Source of the DNA: Rhodobacter sp.
GTDB lineage: Bacteria; Pseudomonadota; Alphaproteobacteria; Rhodobacterales; Rhodobacteraceae
Assembly: GCA_020250175.1 (NCBI GenBank)
Contig: JADCEN010000055.1
Coordinates: 1 to 47,795, forward strand
Reading direction: 5' to 3'
DNA length: 47,795 nt
Position 1 is the stretch's first letter. Each line of letters starts with the position of its first letter. The notes beneath the pieces were generated by a model that was not told the origin of the DNA, did no database searches, and saw only the letters and a list, made by a program, of their open reading frames with translations. This document shows positions 1 to 8,167 of the stretch, in pieces. The position numbers and the translations under genes were made by a program.

Positions 1-99
1 CACCTGCTCGACCTTCTCGGTCCTATCGGTTACGTCCCACCCGCAGAAGCAGAGGAAGCGTTCTATGCAAACCTGAACACGCTCGATATGGTCGCCTAG
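1..99 (+). CDS. IS3-family transposase OrfB, C-terminal fragment
   Basis: Frame 1 is open from the window edge to a TAG at 97-99 and encodes 32 residues. They include IGYVPPAEAEEAFY and end NTLDMVA. The IG-x-x-PPAEAE segment followed by a short tail is typical of the extreme C-terminus of IS3-group OrfB DDE transposases. The catalytic part is not in the window, so activity cannot be judged. Confidence 0.75.
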   Translation, partial: HLLDLLGPIGYVPPAEAEEAFYANLNTLDMVA

Positions 100-140
100 C
101 CGTTGAACAAATCACCCTCCGGTAAACCCGGGGCGGTTCA
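1..140 (+). mobile_element. Right end of an IS3-family insertion sequence (partial)
   Basis: The element enters from outside the window. It carries the last codons of an orfB transposase and then a short non-coding tail. The tail ends in CCGGTAAACCCGGGGCGGTTCA (about 119-140); its reverse complement starts TGAACCGCCCCGGGTTTACC, which resembles IS3-family terminal inverted repeats I know. The reading frame of a DUF6880 gene resumes immediately after position 140, so the boundary is placed there. The left end and the target duplication lie outside the window. Confidence 0.75.
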
Positions 141-1197
141 AGGCACCGTCATCGACATCTTCCACCAGGCCTGCGCCGATCTGGGCGAAGTGGCAAAGGC
201 GGCTGACGCAGCGCCTGAGGCGCTGGCGCAGCAGGTTCTCGATGCGCTGCAGGACAACGGCTTTGGCCAGTACGACGGTCTGATCGCCATCATCGCTCCG
301 GCGCTGGGCCCGGAGGACATCGCGTATCTCAGAGAACTGGTCGAGGAGCTTGGACGCACGCCCGTGACTGTGCCGCCAAAGAACGAGTGGCTGGCCATGG
401 GCTGGGGCAGCGGCGGCACGCGCTATGCCCACGAGATGGAGGAACGCGCGCGGCAGAGTACAGTCGGGATGGCGCTGAAGGACATTGCCGACGTGCAGGG
501 CGACGTCGATGGCTTCATCGCGCAGTACGACCCAAAGACCCGCAAGGTGCCCAAGATCGCGGCCGAGATCGCGCAGCGCTTGCTGGCGGCCGGAAGGGCA
601 GAGGACGCGCTTGGCTTCATCGAGCGAGCGGAGGTTGAAGATGCGCGCTGGATCCCACCCGAATGGCTGGACGCGCGTCTTGCCGTGCTCGAGGCGCTTG
701 ACCGGTAAGACGAGGCGCAGGCATTTCGCTGGGCATGTTTCGAGCGCGACCTGTCGGGCGAGCACCTGCGGGCCTTTCTGAAGCGACTGCCGGATTTCGA
801 AGACATCGAGGCTGAGGAGCGCGCGATGGCGCATGCCGCTGCGCACCCCGACGTGCTTGCAGCTCTGGCCTTCTTTCTGAACTGGCCATCGGTTGGCCAC
901 GCCGCGCGATTGCTGATTGACCGGCAGGACGAGGTCGACGGCGATCATTACGAATTCTTGGCCCCGGCTGCCAAGACGTTGGCGGAGAAGCATCCGCTGG
1001 CCGCGACGGTGGCGCTGCGGGCGATGATCGATTTCACGCTGACAGAGGGGAGGCAGAAGCGCTATGGCAATGCCGCCCAGCACCTGGCGAGCTGTGCCGA
1101 TCTGGCCGGACGGATCGAGGACTTCGGACCGGTCGAGCCGCACCCTTACTATGTCGTGCGCCTAAAGGCGAAGCATGGCAAGAAGACCGGCTTCTAG
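141..1197 (+). pseudogene. DUF6880 family protein, 5'-truncated and stop-interrupted
   Basis: From about 141 a single frame encodes sequence resembling the central and C-terminal parts of DUF6880 proteins (function unknown). It begins GTVIDIFHQACADLGEVA and ends AKHGKKTGF before TAG at 1195-1197. The N-terminal hundred or so residues expected for the family are missing, because the IS3 end abuts the frame at 140/141. The frame is also broken by TAA at 706-708, after LAVLEALDR. Translation on either side of that stop is continuous with the family (DEAQAFRWACFERDLSGEHL follows directly), so this is a nonsense change and not a shift. Both lesions make a functional product unlikely. An open frame can be drawn from a TTG at 103, but its first dozen codons are IS sequence. 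Confidence 0.75.
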
Positions 1198-1607
1198 TCG
1201 CGGCTTGACGGATGATTGCCGTGCTACCCGAAAATCATTCTGCCACCCGTTGGAAGCATGGTGGAAGCACGAGGGTGAAAACCGCTGCGCAATCCTGACA
1301 ATCCGCGCGCAGGTCACCCACGCGGACTTGGCTCGCAACTGGCGGAAACCGTGCAACAACTCGCGATCCGGCGCGATTGTTCATGGTAGGTTCGACATGA
1401 CTCATGGCCTGAAGGCCGCAGGTTTAAATCCTGCCCTCAAAAAAACATAACCTTTCCAAATGGATAGTATCCGACAAAAACACTCGTGTATAGACGCTCG
1501 CGGAGTATTTCAACGCCACCTCAACGTTTGATGAATCCCCTTGTAACCCAGGGGGCTTCTTGCGTTTGCGAGCCAAGTCATCGCCTATCCCGGTCCGCAA
1601 TTTGTCT
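1198..1607. other. 410-bp non-coding stretch between DUF6880 remnant and phosphodiesterase
   Basis: No convincing gene is seen. The base composition is visibly more AT-rich than on either side. It contains a tRNA-like 3' half (1395-1437), an A-run at 1439-1445, and a short inverted repeat CCCCT/AGGGG (1537-1541 and 1550-1554) lying downstream of the minus-strand ABC operon. That repeat could be a weak transcription end, but the stem is only five base pairs. Confidence 0.5.
1395..1437 (+). other. Possible degenerate tRNA 3' half / attachment-site scar
   Basis: The segment CTCATGGCCTGAAGGCCGCA (1401-1420), then GGTTTAAATCCTGCC, looks like the anticodon-side and T-arm of a tRNA. GCAGG-TTTAAAT-CCTGC forms a 5-bp T-stem with a 7-base loop like the usual TTCAAAT. 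No matching 5' half is visible just upstream and no CCA end follows. Such 3' halves are left when mobile elements integrate in tRNA genes. This fits the IS-rich surroundings but is an inference from pattern only. Confidence 0.35.
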
Positions 1608-2420
1608 TCAGCCAAAGGGCCACACCCCGGGTCTGGCGGTTGTTTGCAATGTATCGGACAAGAATCCGCCCAGCGGTGCGTCGAGCCACGTGTGCAGGGT
1701 CACGCAGCCGGGCTCGAGAGCCATCGCGTGAACAGCATCCGCGCGGACGTCTCGATGCACTGCATGGGCTGTCGACGGTGCAATCTGACAGCAGACTTTA
1801 CCGATTTGACCGGTGATCGCGCGGTGGACATGACCGGAGGTCATCTTCGCCGTCCCCTTGTAGCTGTTCAACCGCTCGATCAGGGCTGCACCGTTGCGCA
1901 AGTTGTCAGCATCCATCGGTGGAATGCCGGAGTGGAGCCAGGGGTGATGTGTGGCGACGATTACGGGATGGCAATTCAGGTCTGCCAGCGATTTGTCGAG
2001 GAATGCAAACCCGCAATCCGACAGCCACCCGTGATGCGCACCGTCCAGCACGGTATCAAGGCCAATCACCACAAACGGCCCGAAGTCGCGCAGCCAGTGG
2101 ATCGGGCCTGCGGCGGGCATCCAGTGCTCGTCACCAAACGCCCGGCGCATGCCGTCATGCGTGTCATGGTTGCCGGGGATGGCCTGCCAAGGCAGGGTCA
2201 GATCGGCCATGATCTGGGCAAAATGGGCATATTCTTCGTCGGTGCCATGGTCTGTCAGATCGCCGGTGACGATGGCACAGTCGATCGGGCCAAGTGCTGG
2301 CAGGCGTTCGTTGATCGAGGCCACGGCGCGGCGCAGCGCCGTGGCGGTGTCGGAACGACCGCAGACAAGCGCGCCTTCGGCAACGATATGCGGGTCACTG
2401 ATCTGGATAAAGGCTGGCAT
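1608..2420 (-). CDS. Calcineurin-like metallophosphoesterase (CpdA/GpdQ class III phosphodiesterase)
   Basis: The 270-residue protein carries the dimetal phosphoesterase signature in order: SDPHI near residue 8 (Asp and His ligands), GDLTD near 53, GNHD near 84, HH near 158 and GHVH near 196. Spacing and length fit the class III cyclic nucleotide/glycerophosphodiester phosphodiesterases (CpdA, GpdQ). These hydrolyse phosphodiesters with two divalent metal ions, in the cytoplasm. No signal peptide is seen. It is the last gene of the minus-strand ABC-importer operon, and the ATPase gene stops at 2421, directly abutting its start. This suggests it acts on the imported compound, for which a phosphodiester is plausible, but the substrate is not shown by sequence. 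Confidence 0.85.
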   Translation of the reverse strand: MPAFIQISDPHIVAEGALVCGRSDTATALRRAVASINERLPALGPIDCAIVTGDLTDHGTDEEYAHFAQIMADLTLPWQAIPGNHDTHDGMRRAFGDEHWMPAAGPIHWLRDFGPFVVIGLDTVLDGAHHGWLSDCGFAFLDKSLADLNCHPVIVATHHPWLHSGIPPMDADNLRNGAALIERLNSYKGTAKMTSGHVHRAITGQIGKVCCQIAPSTAHAVHRDVRADAVHAMALEPGCVTLHTWLDAPLGGFLSDTLQTTARPGVWPFG

Positions 2421-3455
2421 TCAGGCGGCGACCTTCTCAGGCGCAAGGGTCAGGATGGATTGCGGCGCGATGGTCAGGTGCACGGTGTCGCCCGGTTTGG
2501 GGGCGGTCAGGCCTTGATGCAGGCAGAACAGGGTGTCATCGGCGGCCCCGGTCAGCGCGATGCGGTAATGCGTGCCAAGGAAGGTCACCGTCTGCACGCG
2601 CGCGGTCAGGGGGCCGTCCCCGGTGATCTTGACATCTTCGGCCCGCACATAAGCGGTCTTTCCAGTTGCAGGGGTGGCAAGCGCCAATGTGCCGCCGGGC
2701 AGGTGCAGGGTGCCGCCGTCAATCCGCCCGCCAAGTGGCATCGAATTGCCGACAAACCGCGCGACAAAGGCATCTTCCGGCGCGCGATACAGCGCCTCGG
2801 GCGTGCCGATCTGCGCGACGCGGCCCTGGCTCATCACCACCACGCGATCGGCAATCGCCATCGCTTCGTCCTGATCGTGGGTCACGAAGATCGCGGTGAT
2901 GCCGAACTGGCGCAAGAGGGCCGCCAACTCGTCGCGCAGAGTGCCCCGCAAAGCGGCATCCAATGCCGACAGGGGTTCGTCAAGCAGCAGAAGGCGCGGG
3001 CGCGGCGCAAAGGCGCGGGCGAGAGCCACCCGCTGGCGCTGCCCGCCCGACAGCGCGGTGATCGCGCGTCCGGCACAGGGGTCCAGACGGCAAAGCGCGA
3101 TGACCTCATCCACGCGTGCGTCGATATCGGCGCGCGGCAGGCCCTGCATCTTCAGCCCGTAGCCGATGTTGCCGCGCACCGACATGTTGGGAAACAGCGC
3201 GTAGGACTGGAACACCATCCCAACCTTGCGCCGTTCCACCGGCTGATGGGTCATGTCATCGTCCTTGAACCGGATCGACGCCCCCGCATCTGCGGTTTCC
3301 AACCCTGCGATGATGCGCAAAAGCGTGGTCTTGCCGCAGCCGGACGGGCCCAGAAGCGACACGATCTCGCCCTCGGCAATGTCCAGATCGGTGGCAAGCA
3401 AGGCACGGGTGCCGCCGGGATAGGTCTTGGCGATGTTGCGAAGGGTCAGGGTCAT
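2421..3455 (-). CDS. ABC transporter ATP-binding protein (Fe3+/spermidine/phosphonate-type importer)
   Basis: The nucleotide-binding subunit energises import. The 344-residue reading from ATG 3455 (MTLTLRNIAKTYPGG) shows Walker [10 protein letters not shown] near residue 41, Q-loop FQSYALF, signature [14 protein letters not shown] near 135, Walker B LLLLDEP and the H-loop THD. A C-terminal TOBE-type regulatory region follows from about residue 235. An upstream ATG at 3488 exists, but 3455 overlaps the permease stop as ATGA and fits family N-termini better. It is coupled to both permeases and the binding protein in the same operon. The subfamily serves iron, polyamine, thiamine or phosphonate-like substrates, so substrate cannot be assigned from this subunit. 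Confidence 0.92.
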   Translation of the reverse strand: MTLTLRNIAKTYPGGTRALLATDLDIAEGEIVSLLGPSGCGKTTLLRIIAGLETADAGASIRFKDDDMTHQPVERRKVGMVFQSYALFPNMSVRGNIGYGLKMQGLPRADIDARVDEVIALCRLDPCAGRAITALSGGQRQRVALARAFAPRPRLLLLDEPLSALDAALRGTLRDELAALLRQFGITAIFVTHDQDEAMAIADRVVVMSQGRVAQIGTPEALYRAPEDAFVARFVGNSMPLGGRIDGGTLHLPGGTLALATPATGKTAYVRAEDVKITGDGPLTARVQTVTFLGTHYRIALTGAADDTLFCLHQGLTAPKPGDTVHLTIAPQSILTLAPEKVAA

Positions 3456-4219
3456 TGGGTCATCCTTTGCGCACGGGCGCTGGCCCATTGCATGGCAAGA
3501 AGGAGGGGCACGATCATCACGAAGAAGATCAACGTATAGGCAGAGGCTATTTCCAGCCGCATCGAGGCATAGCTGTCAGCCAGACCCACAGGCAGGGTTT
3601 TGAGGTAGGGCGTATGCAGCATCCAGGTCAGGTTGAACTCGCCGATGGACAGAGTGACCACGGTCAGCGCGCCTGCCAGAATGCCTGGCAATGCGTTTGG
3701 GATCACAATGTCGATGAACCGGCGGACGGGCCCTGCACCAAGGCTGGCGGCGCCTTCTTCCAGCGTTTTCAGGTCAATTGCGGCCAGCACCGACATGACC
3801 GAGCGCACCATGAAGGGCAGGGTGTAAAGCACATGGCCGACCAGAATGAAGGTCCAGCTCAGCCGAAAGCCCTTGTAGCTGCCGTAAAGCTGCAACAGGG
3901 CCAGCGCCAATGCCAAGCCGGGAATGGCCAGCGGCAGCGAGATGAACTCTTCCAGCGCCCGCGTCATGCGGCCGGGATTGCGCGCCATGGCATAGGCGGC
4001 AGGAACCCCGATGATCAGTGTGACCACAAGACAGGCCAGCGCGATGCCCATCGACAGGAAGATCGAGCCTGAATAGAGCCTCCAGACCTCGATCACCCAT
4101 TGCAGCGTCAGGCCAGATTTCAGGCCTTGAAAATAGTTTACCGTCAGGCCCGCCAGCACCGATTGAATGGTCGGAACCAGCAGGAATGCGGCGGCCAGCA
4201 GCGTGATGGCCAGTTGCAA
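3452..4219 (-). CDS. ABC transporter permease, second membrane subunit
   Basis: This inner-membrane protein of about 255 residues has six hydrophobic segments. It also has the cytoplasmic EAA loop (LEEGAASLGAGPVRRFIDIVIPNALPG region, near residues 150-175) that contacts the ATPase. The start is uncertain. TTG at 4219 gives MQLAITLL. The frame is open further upstream (RTGKILQLAITLL) to the stop of the preceding permease, but without an ATG, GTG or TTG, so either TTG 4219 or a rare start is used. The gene overlaps the ATPase start by four bases. Confidence 0.85.
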   Translation of the reverse strand: MQLAITLLAAAFLLVPTIQSVLAGLTVNYFQGLKSGLTLQWVIEVWRLYSGSIFLSMGIALACLVVTLIIGVPAAYAMARNPGRMTRALEEFISLPLAIPGLALALALLQLYGSYKGFRLSWTFILVGHVLYTLPFMVRSVMSVLAAIDLKTLEEGAASLGAGPVRRFIDIVIPNALPGILAGALTVVTLSIGEFNLTWMLHTPYLKTLPVGLADSYASMRLEIASAYTLIFFVMIVPLLLAMQWASARAQRMTQ

Positions 4220-4241
4220 GATTTTTCCGGTGCGTATGATG

Positions 4242-5045
4242 TCAGCCCCCCGCCGCGACTGTGGTGCCCGAGAACATCCGGGCGACGAACAGGATCGCCC
4301 ATGTCACTACGCCCAGGCAGACCGACAGGGCTGCGGCCATGGCGATATTCGCGGACAGGGTGAATTCGGTGTAGATCACCATGGGCAGCACGTCGATGTC
4401 GGTGGCCAGCGTGAACGCGGTGCCAAAGGCCCCCATTGCCGTGGCAAAGGCAATCGCCCCCGCCGCGATCAGGGCAGGCGATAGTGCAGGCAGCAGCACA
4501 TCCAGCACCACCCTGTGCTGCGGCGCGCCAAGCGTGCGGGCGGCCTCTTCCAGTGCCGGGTCAATCTTTTCCGCCGCCGCCATGACGGTCAGCAAAACGC
4601 GCGGGATCGAGAAATAGAGATAGCCCAGAAACAACCCGAAGATCGAATAGGCAAAAACGACATGGCCGGGAAGGATTGCGTTGAACAGCCCCTGCCGCCC
4701 GCCCAGAAGGATGATCATGAAGCCCACCACAACGCCCGGAAAGGCCAGCGGCAGCGTCAGGATCGAAAGCAAGACCGCCCGGCCACGAAACCGGTTGCGC
4801 GTCAGGAACACACCCGCAGTTGTCGACACGGACAAGGCGACAAGCGTAACGGCCAACGACACCAGAACCGTCTGCACCAGTGTGGTCAGATAGCGCGGCG
4901 TTTGAAGGATTTGCAGATAGATGCCCCAGCCCGCCTCACCCTCGCCCGAAGACAGGATCAGCCGCACGATGGGCAGCGCCAGAAAAGTCAGCGCAAAGAT
5001 GGCCAAGGGCACGAGGCACAAGGCGACGAACAGTCGGGATGACAT
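4242..5045 (-). CDS. ABC transporter permease, first membrane subunit
   Basis: A 267-residue integral membrane protein starting MSSRLFVALCLVPLAIFAL, with about six membrane helices. The EAA coupling motif (LEEAARTLGAPQHRVVLDVLLPALSP, near residues 165-190) is typical of binding-protein-dependent importers with two separate permeases (PotB/AfuB type). It lies 63 bp downstream of the binding-protein gene, with a hairpin in between, and 22 bp upstream of the second permease. Together with the ATPase it forms the membrane channel. No substrate information can be read from it. Confidence 0.9.
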   Translation of the reverse strand: MSSRLFVALCLVPLAIFALTFLALPIVRLILSSGEGEAGWGIYLQILQTPRYLTTLVQTVLVSLAVTLVALSVSTTAGVFLTRNRFRGRAVLLSILTLPLAFPGVVVGFMIILLGGRQGLFNAILPGHVVFAYSIFGLFLGYLYFSIPRVLLTVMAAAEKIDPALEEAARTLGAPQHRVVLDVLLPALSPALIAAGAIAFATAMGAFGTAFTLATDIDVLPMVIYTEFTLSANIAMAAALSVCLGVVTWAILFVARMFSGTTVAAGG

Positions 5046-5074
5046 GAAAACGCTCCTATCGGCGACAGGAAGGT

Positions 5075-5098
5075 GGGCAGGGCTTTGCGGCCCTGCCC
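5075..5098 (-). terminator. Intercistronic hairpin after binding-protein gene
   Basis: GGGCAGGGC (5075-5083) and GCCCTGCCC (5090-5098) form a perfect 9-bp stem with a 6-base loop, between the binding-protein stop (5109) and the first permease start (5045). There is no long T-run, so it is more likely a partial terminator or a 3'-end stabilising hairpin that keeps binding protein in excess than a full stop. A structure sits in the same place in the other importer operon. Confidence 0.5.
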
Positions 5099-5108
5099 GG
5101 TGGATGGG

Positions 5109-6104
5109 TTACTTCACATCTGCCAGATACCGCTCGCCAAAGCCCTTCTGGGCTGCGGCCATCGCTGCATAATCCACGGCAATCGCACGCGCATATTCGC
5201 TGTCCGGCAGGAACCGCGCAGCCACTTCGGCAGGCAGCGCCACCGGGCGGGCGGGCTTGAGGTAGGCGTTGGTCCAGATCGCCTGACCTTCATCCGACAG
5301 GATGAAATCCAAAGCTTTCTTGCCAGCCTCAGCGTTCGGTGCGCCTGCAACAAGGCTCATGACATAGGGCACGCGGATCGTGCCTTCGCAGGGCAGCACA
5401 AACTCGAAATTGCCGGTTTCGTTGTACTTGGCGCGGTAGGCGTTGAAATCGTAGTCAAACAGGATCGGAATCTCACCCGACACGACGCGGGCGAAGGACG
5501 TCTGCTTCGGCACGATCGGGCTGTTGGCGGCAAGGTCGTTGAAATACTTGATGGCGGGGTCAAAGTTGGTCAGATCGCCACCGAAGGCATGGTTGACAGC
5601 AACCGCACCGGCATAGCCGACAAAGGCCGAGGCCGGGTCGAGATAGCCGACCATGCCCTTGTATTCCGGCTTGGTCAGATCAGCCCAGCACTGCGGCACG
5701 GGCGCACCGGCCAGCGCATCGACATTCACGAACATGCCCAGCGTGCCGTAGTGGACGGCAAACCAGTTGCCTTCCGGGTCTTTCAGGCCGTCGGGGATCT
5801 CGTCGAACCCGGCGGGCTTGTAGGGCTGCACAACACCTTCGGGAATAGCGGCGATGCCGGTGGTCACGCCGTAATAGGCCACATCGGCCACGGGCGAGGC
5901 CTTTTCGGCGATCAACTGGCTTAGCGTCTGGCCCGAGTTCTTGTTGTCATGCGGCATCTGGACGTCAACTTTTTCGTCCAGCGCCTTCAGCATCGAGGCC
6001 CAATCAGCCCATTCCGGCGGGCAGTTGTAGCAGATTGCATTTTCGGCATAGGCCGGTGCGGCAATGGCCGTTGCGAAAAGCACGGCAAGAACAGTATGTT
6101 TCAT
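5109..6104 (-). CDS. ABC transporter periplasmic substrate-binding protein
   Basis: A 331-residue secreted receptor. Residues 1-20 form a clear Sec signal peptide (MKHTVLAVLFATAIAAPAYA, cut before EN). The mature part reads as an extracellular solute-binding protein of the iron/polyamine/phosphonate cluster, with conserved stretches such as GYLDPASAF, LFDYDFNAYR and EAGKKALDFILSDEGQ. Two cysteines near the mature N-terminus (ICYNCPP) could form a disulfide. The start ATG overlaps the stop of the LacI-type regulator (ATGA at 6101-6104), so receptor and regulator are co-transcribed. The ligand is unknown; the phosphodiesterase at the operon end suggests a phosphate-containing compound. Confidence 0.88.
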   Translation of the reverse strand: MKHTVLAVLFATAIAAPAYAENAICYNCPPEWADWASMLKALDEKVDVQMPHDNKNSGQTLSQLIAEKASPVADVAYYGVTTGIAAIPEGVVQPYKPAGFDEIPDGLKDPEGNWFAVHYGTLGMFVNVDALAGAPVPQCWADLTKPEYKGMVGYLDPASAFVGYAGAVAVNHAFGGDLTNFDPAIKYFNDLAANSPIVPKQTSFARVVSGEIPILFDYDFNAYRAKYNETGNFEFVLPCEGTIRVPYVMSLVAGAPNAEAGKKALDFILSDEGQAIWTNAYLKPARPVALPAEVAARFLPDSEYARAIAVDYAAMAAAQKGFGERYLADVK

Positions 6105-7198
6105 CGGTTCATCCTTGTTTGAGCCTGAGGTTCGGCAGGAAGATCAGACGGCGGTTGGGTTGCACCCCGACCGTCGTCACCTTTTTCCGGGTTCGGCAGG
6201 GCAAGCGTGGCCCCGGCCCGGAAAGCAAAGGGCAAGGCGGGCGGTTGAATGGACGGCCCCCCTTGCAGCAAGTTCAACAGTGACCGCGCGGCCTGACGGC
6301 CCATCGCCTCGGGCGAGGTCTCGATCGTGGCCAGCGGCTTTTCCAGCAAACGGCCAACTTCGATCCCGTCAAACCCGACGACAGAGAGATCCTGCGGCAC
6401 CCGCCAGCCCAGCAACCGGGCGGCCTTTTGCACCGCAATCGCCAGAAAATCGTTTGATGCAAAAATGGCGGTCAGCTTTGGGTGCTGCGCCAGAATGGCG
6501 GCAAGACGGTCGGGCTGGTTGGCCTCGGCTTCGCCAATCTCGATCAGCGCAGGGTCGGGCAGGCCGCGTGCTCGACATTCGGAATGAAAGCCTGCATAGC
6601 GGTTGCGTGACCGGTCAGAGGTTGTAAACCGCAGAGCCAGGAACGCGGTGCGCCGATGGCCAAGATCGGCAAACTGGCGCGCCACCACTTTGGCCGCGTC
6701 AAAGTTATCGACATAAGACGTGATGAACCCGTCCAGCGGGTCGTGGAACATCAGCAAAATCGGAATGCCCCGCTTCTGCGCCAAGCGCAGCGTAGGGCTG
6801 CGGTCGGGGGCCACCATCGTTGCCACCAGCGCATCGGTTTCCTTCGACAGCAGCATCTCGATCGCGGCCTCATCGGCGGCCCCATCATAGTTTGAGCAAG
6901 AGATCAGCATCTGATAGCCCGAGCCAAGCAGTTCAGCCTGCACACCCTGCACGGCTTCGGCAAACACCGGGTTGGCCAGGGATGGCACCAGACAGCCCAC
7001 CGTCATCGACCGCCTGCTTTGCAATGCGCGCCCGATGGATGAAAAACTGAACCCCAGCTCGCGCGCGGCCCGCTCGACCCGTTCGCGCACATCGGCGCTG
7101 GCAGGGCCAGAGTTGTTCAGAACGCGGCTGGCCGTCGCCACCCCGCAACCGGCGCTTTGCGCCACATCCTTGATGGTGATGCTGGAGCTTTTGCTCAT
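6101..7198 (-). CDS. LacI-family transcriptional regulator of the phosphodiesterase/ABC operon
   Basis: A 365-residue reading from ATG 7198. The LacI helix-turn-helix is at residues 5-30 (ITIKDVAQSAGCGVATASRVLN), with the hinge helix region to about 60. A periplasmic-binding-protein-like effector domain follows, and the tail after about residue 340 is Pro/Gln-rich and unlike the family core. Longer starts up to 7231 would run through the operator at 7212-7225, so 7198 (or ATG 7207) is preferred. It is the first gene of the operon with the transporter and phosphodiesterase, and probably an autoregulated repressor relieved by the transported ligand or its product. Confidence 0.88.
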   Translation of the reverse strand: MSKSSSITIKDVAQSAGCGVATASRVLNNSGPASADVRERVERAARELGFSFSSIGRALQSRRSMTVGCLVPSLANPVFAEAVQGVQAELLGSGYQMLISCSNYDGAADEAAIEMLLSKETDALVATMVAPDRSPTLRLAQKRGIPILLMFHDPLDGFITSYVDNFDAAKVVARQFADLGHRRTAFLALRFTTSDRSRNRYAGFHSECRARGLPDPALIEIGEAEANQPDRLAAILAQHPKLTAIFASNDFLAIAVQKAARLLGWRVPQDLSVVGFDGIEVGRLLEKPLATIETSPEAMGRQAARSLLNLLQGGPSIQPPALPFAFRAGATLALPNPEKGDDGRGATQPPSDLPAEPQAQTRMNR

Positions 7199-7211
7199 CG
7201 GTTTCATCCAA

Positions 7212-7225
7212 TGGAAACGTTTCCA
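7212..7225. promoter_or_regulatory. LacI-type operator, perfect palindrome
   Basis: TGGAAACGTTTCCA is a perfect 14-bp palindrome with the central CG typical of LacI/GalR operators. It lies 5-18 bases before the ATG at 7207, and just upstream of the preferred start 7198, of the LacI-type gene. A repressor bound here would cover the leader of the six-gene operon, so autoregulation is the simplest reading. Confidence 0.75.
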
Positions 7226-7471
7226 CCACATAGAAAGCGAATCTGCACAGGATTATGACAAAGCACTGCGCCGTTGATGGCATGCAGGGTCATTGCTGCT
7301 TCCTGCTCTGCAAGGGATCGTGTCAAAACGGAGCAACACGCGGTTCAACAGGCGAAGCTTCAAAGTCTTTTCGCCATGTCGCAACCGAAATGCTGTCAGC
7401 TGGTCTAAAAAGCCAACCGTCATCATTTCGCTGTCGGCGAGGCTCATGGGAGAAACCGACGGCGCAGCGGA
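7226..7471. other. Non-coding spacer between the two minus-strand operons
   Basis: This stretch of about 245 bases separates the end of the RraA-like gene from the LacI operator. It should hold the promoter of the downstream operon. I see no strong paired -35/-10 boxes and no clear intrinsic terminator. A short minus-strand open frame (7253-7447) has no recognisable similarity and is not called. Confidence 0.4.
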
Positions 7472-8167
7472 TCATGTGCGCGCCGCCTCGAAGGCCGCCC
7501 AAGCCGCCTCGAAGGCCGCAAAGTCGAACCCGGGCGTGCGGGCAGGATCCAGGACCAGACGTTCGGTTTCCTGCAACTTGCGGATCGCGGCCGCAAGTGA
7601 GCCTATGACCTCCGGCGGAACCACGACAGCACCATGACGGTCGACATGGACAAGGTCGCCTTGCCTTACGGCCAGCCCCATCACCCGGACTGGCTGGCTT
7701 ACCGAGCGCACATGGACATAGCCATGGCTCGGCCCGACGCTGCCCGCGATCACAGGAAAACCTTGTGGCAGGTCACCAAGATCACGGACAACGCCGTTGG
7801 TCAGCGCGCCCGACATGCCAAAGCCCTTGTGGATGGTGGTGTTGATTTCGCCCCAATAGGCGCCGACGCAATTGGGGTAGTCGAGGTCTTCAATCACGGC
7901 AACGGATGGCTTTGGCGCATCATGCATGGCTTTGTAATAGGCCATGCGGCGGGCCTTGATGACCTCTGGCGGCTCGGTTGGGGGGGCAAGTGCTGCGATC
8001 TGGGCGGTGGCAGCATGGCCCACCACGGCGCGACCGGGCTCGGTGCAGACCATTGTGCCACGGGTGAAGCCATGAAAGCCGCGCTTGCCCTGCACCACCT
8101 CAATGGCGTTGCAAACGGTCGGCGTGTCTATGCGCGACAACAGGTCGAAAAGTGTTGGGTCCATCAT
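7472..8167 (-). CDS. RraA-like / HMG-CHA aldolase family protein
   Basis: A 231-residue protein of the RraA-like fold. This family includes 4-hydroxy-4-methyl-2-oxoglutarate / 4-carboxy-4-hydroxy-2-oxoadipate aldolases, which split tertiary hydroxy acids into pyruvate plus oxaloacetate or pyruvate. The core motif GALTNGVVRDLGDL (residues about 120-133) has the substrate Arg128 and metal-linked Asp129. DRHGAVVVP follows later and is also typical. It is the last gene of the long catabolic operon, and its start overlaps the stop of the preceding hydrolase (ATGA, 8164-8167; a second ATG is at 8164). A closing aldolase step is plausible. Non-aldolase members exist, so the reaction is an inference. 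Confidence 0.8.
   Translation of the reverse strand: MMDPTLFDLLSRIDTPTVCNAIEVVQGKRGFHGFTRGTMVCTEPGRAVVGHAATAQIAALAPPTEPPEVIKARRMAYYKAMHDAPKPSVAVIEDLDYPNCVGAYWGEINTTIHKGFGMSGALTNGVVRDLGDLPQGFPVIAGSVGPSHGYVHVRSVSQPVRVMGLAVRQGDLVHVDRHGAVVVPPEVIGSLAAAIRKLQETERLVLDPARTPGFDFAAFEAAWAAFEAART

Noticed and set aside
112-1143. Long minus-strand open frame opposite the DUF6880 remnant
   Set aside because: No family features and an Arg-rich composition typical of antisense frames. The plus strand shows DUF6880 similarity.
1560-3539. Very long plus-strand open frame (over 650 codons)
   Set aside because: It is antisense to the phosphodiesterase and ABC ATPase genes, which have clear family motifs. High GC makes such shadow frames common.
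7253-7447. Small minus-strand open frame upstream of the LacI operon
   Set aside because: No recognisable similarity and it occupies the expected promoter region. Not supported as a gene.
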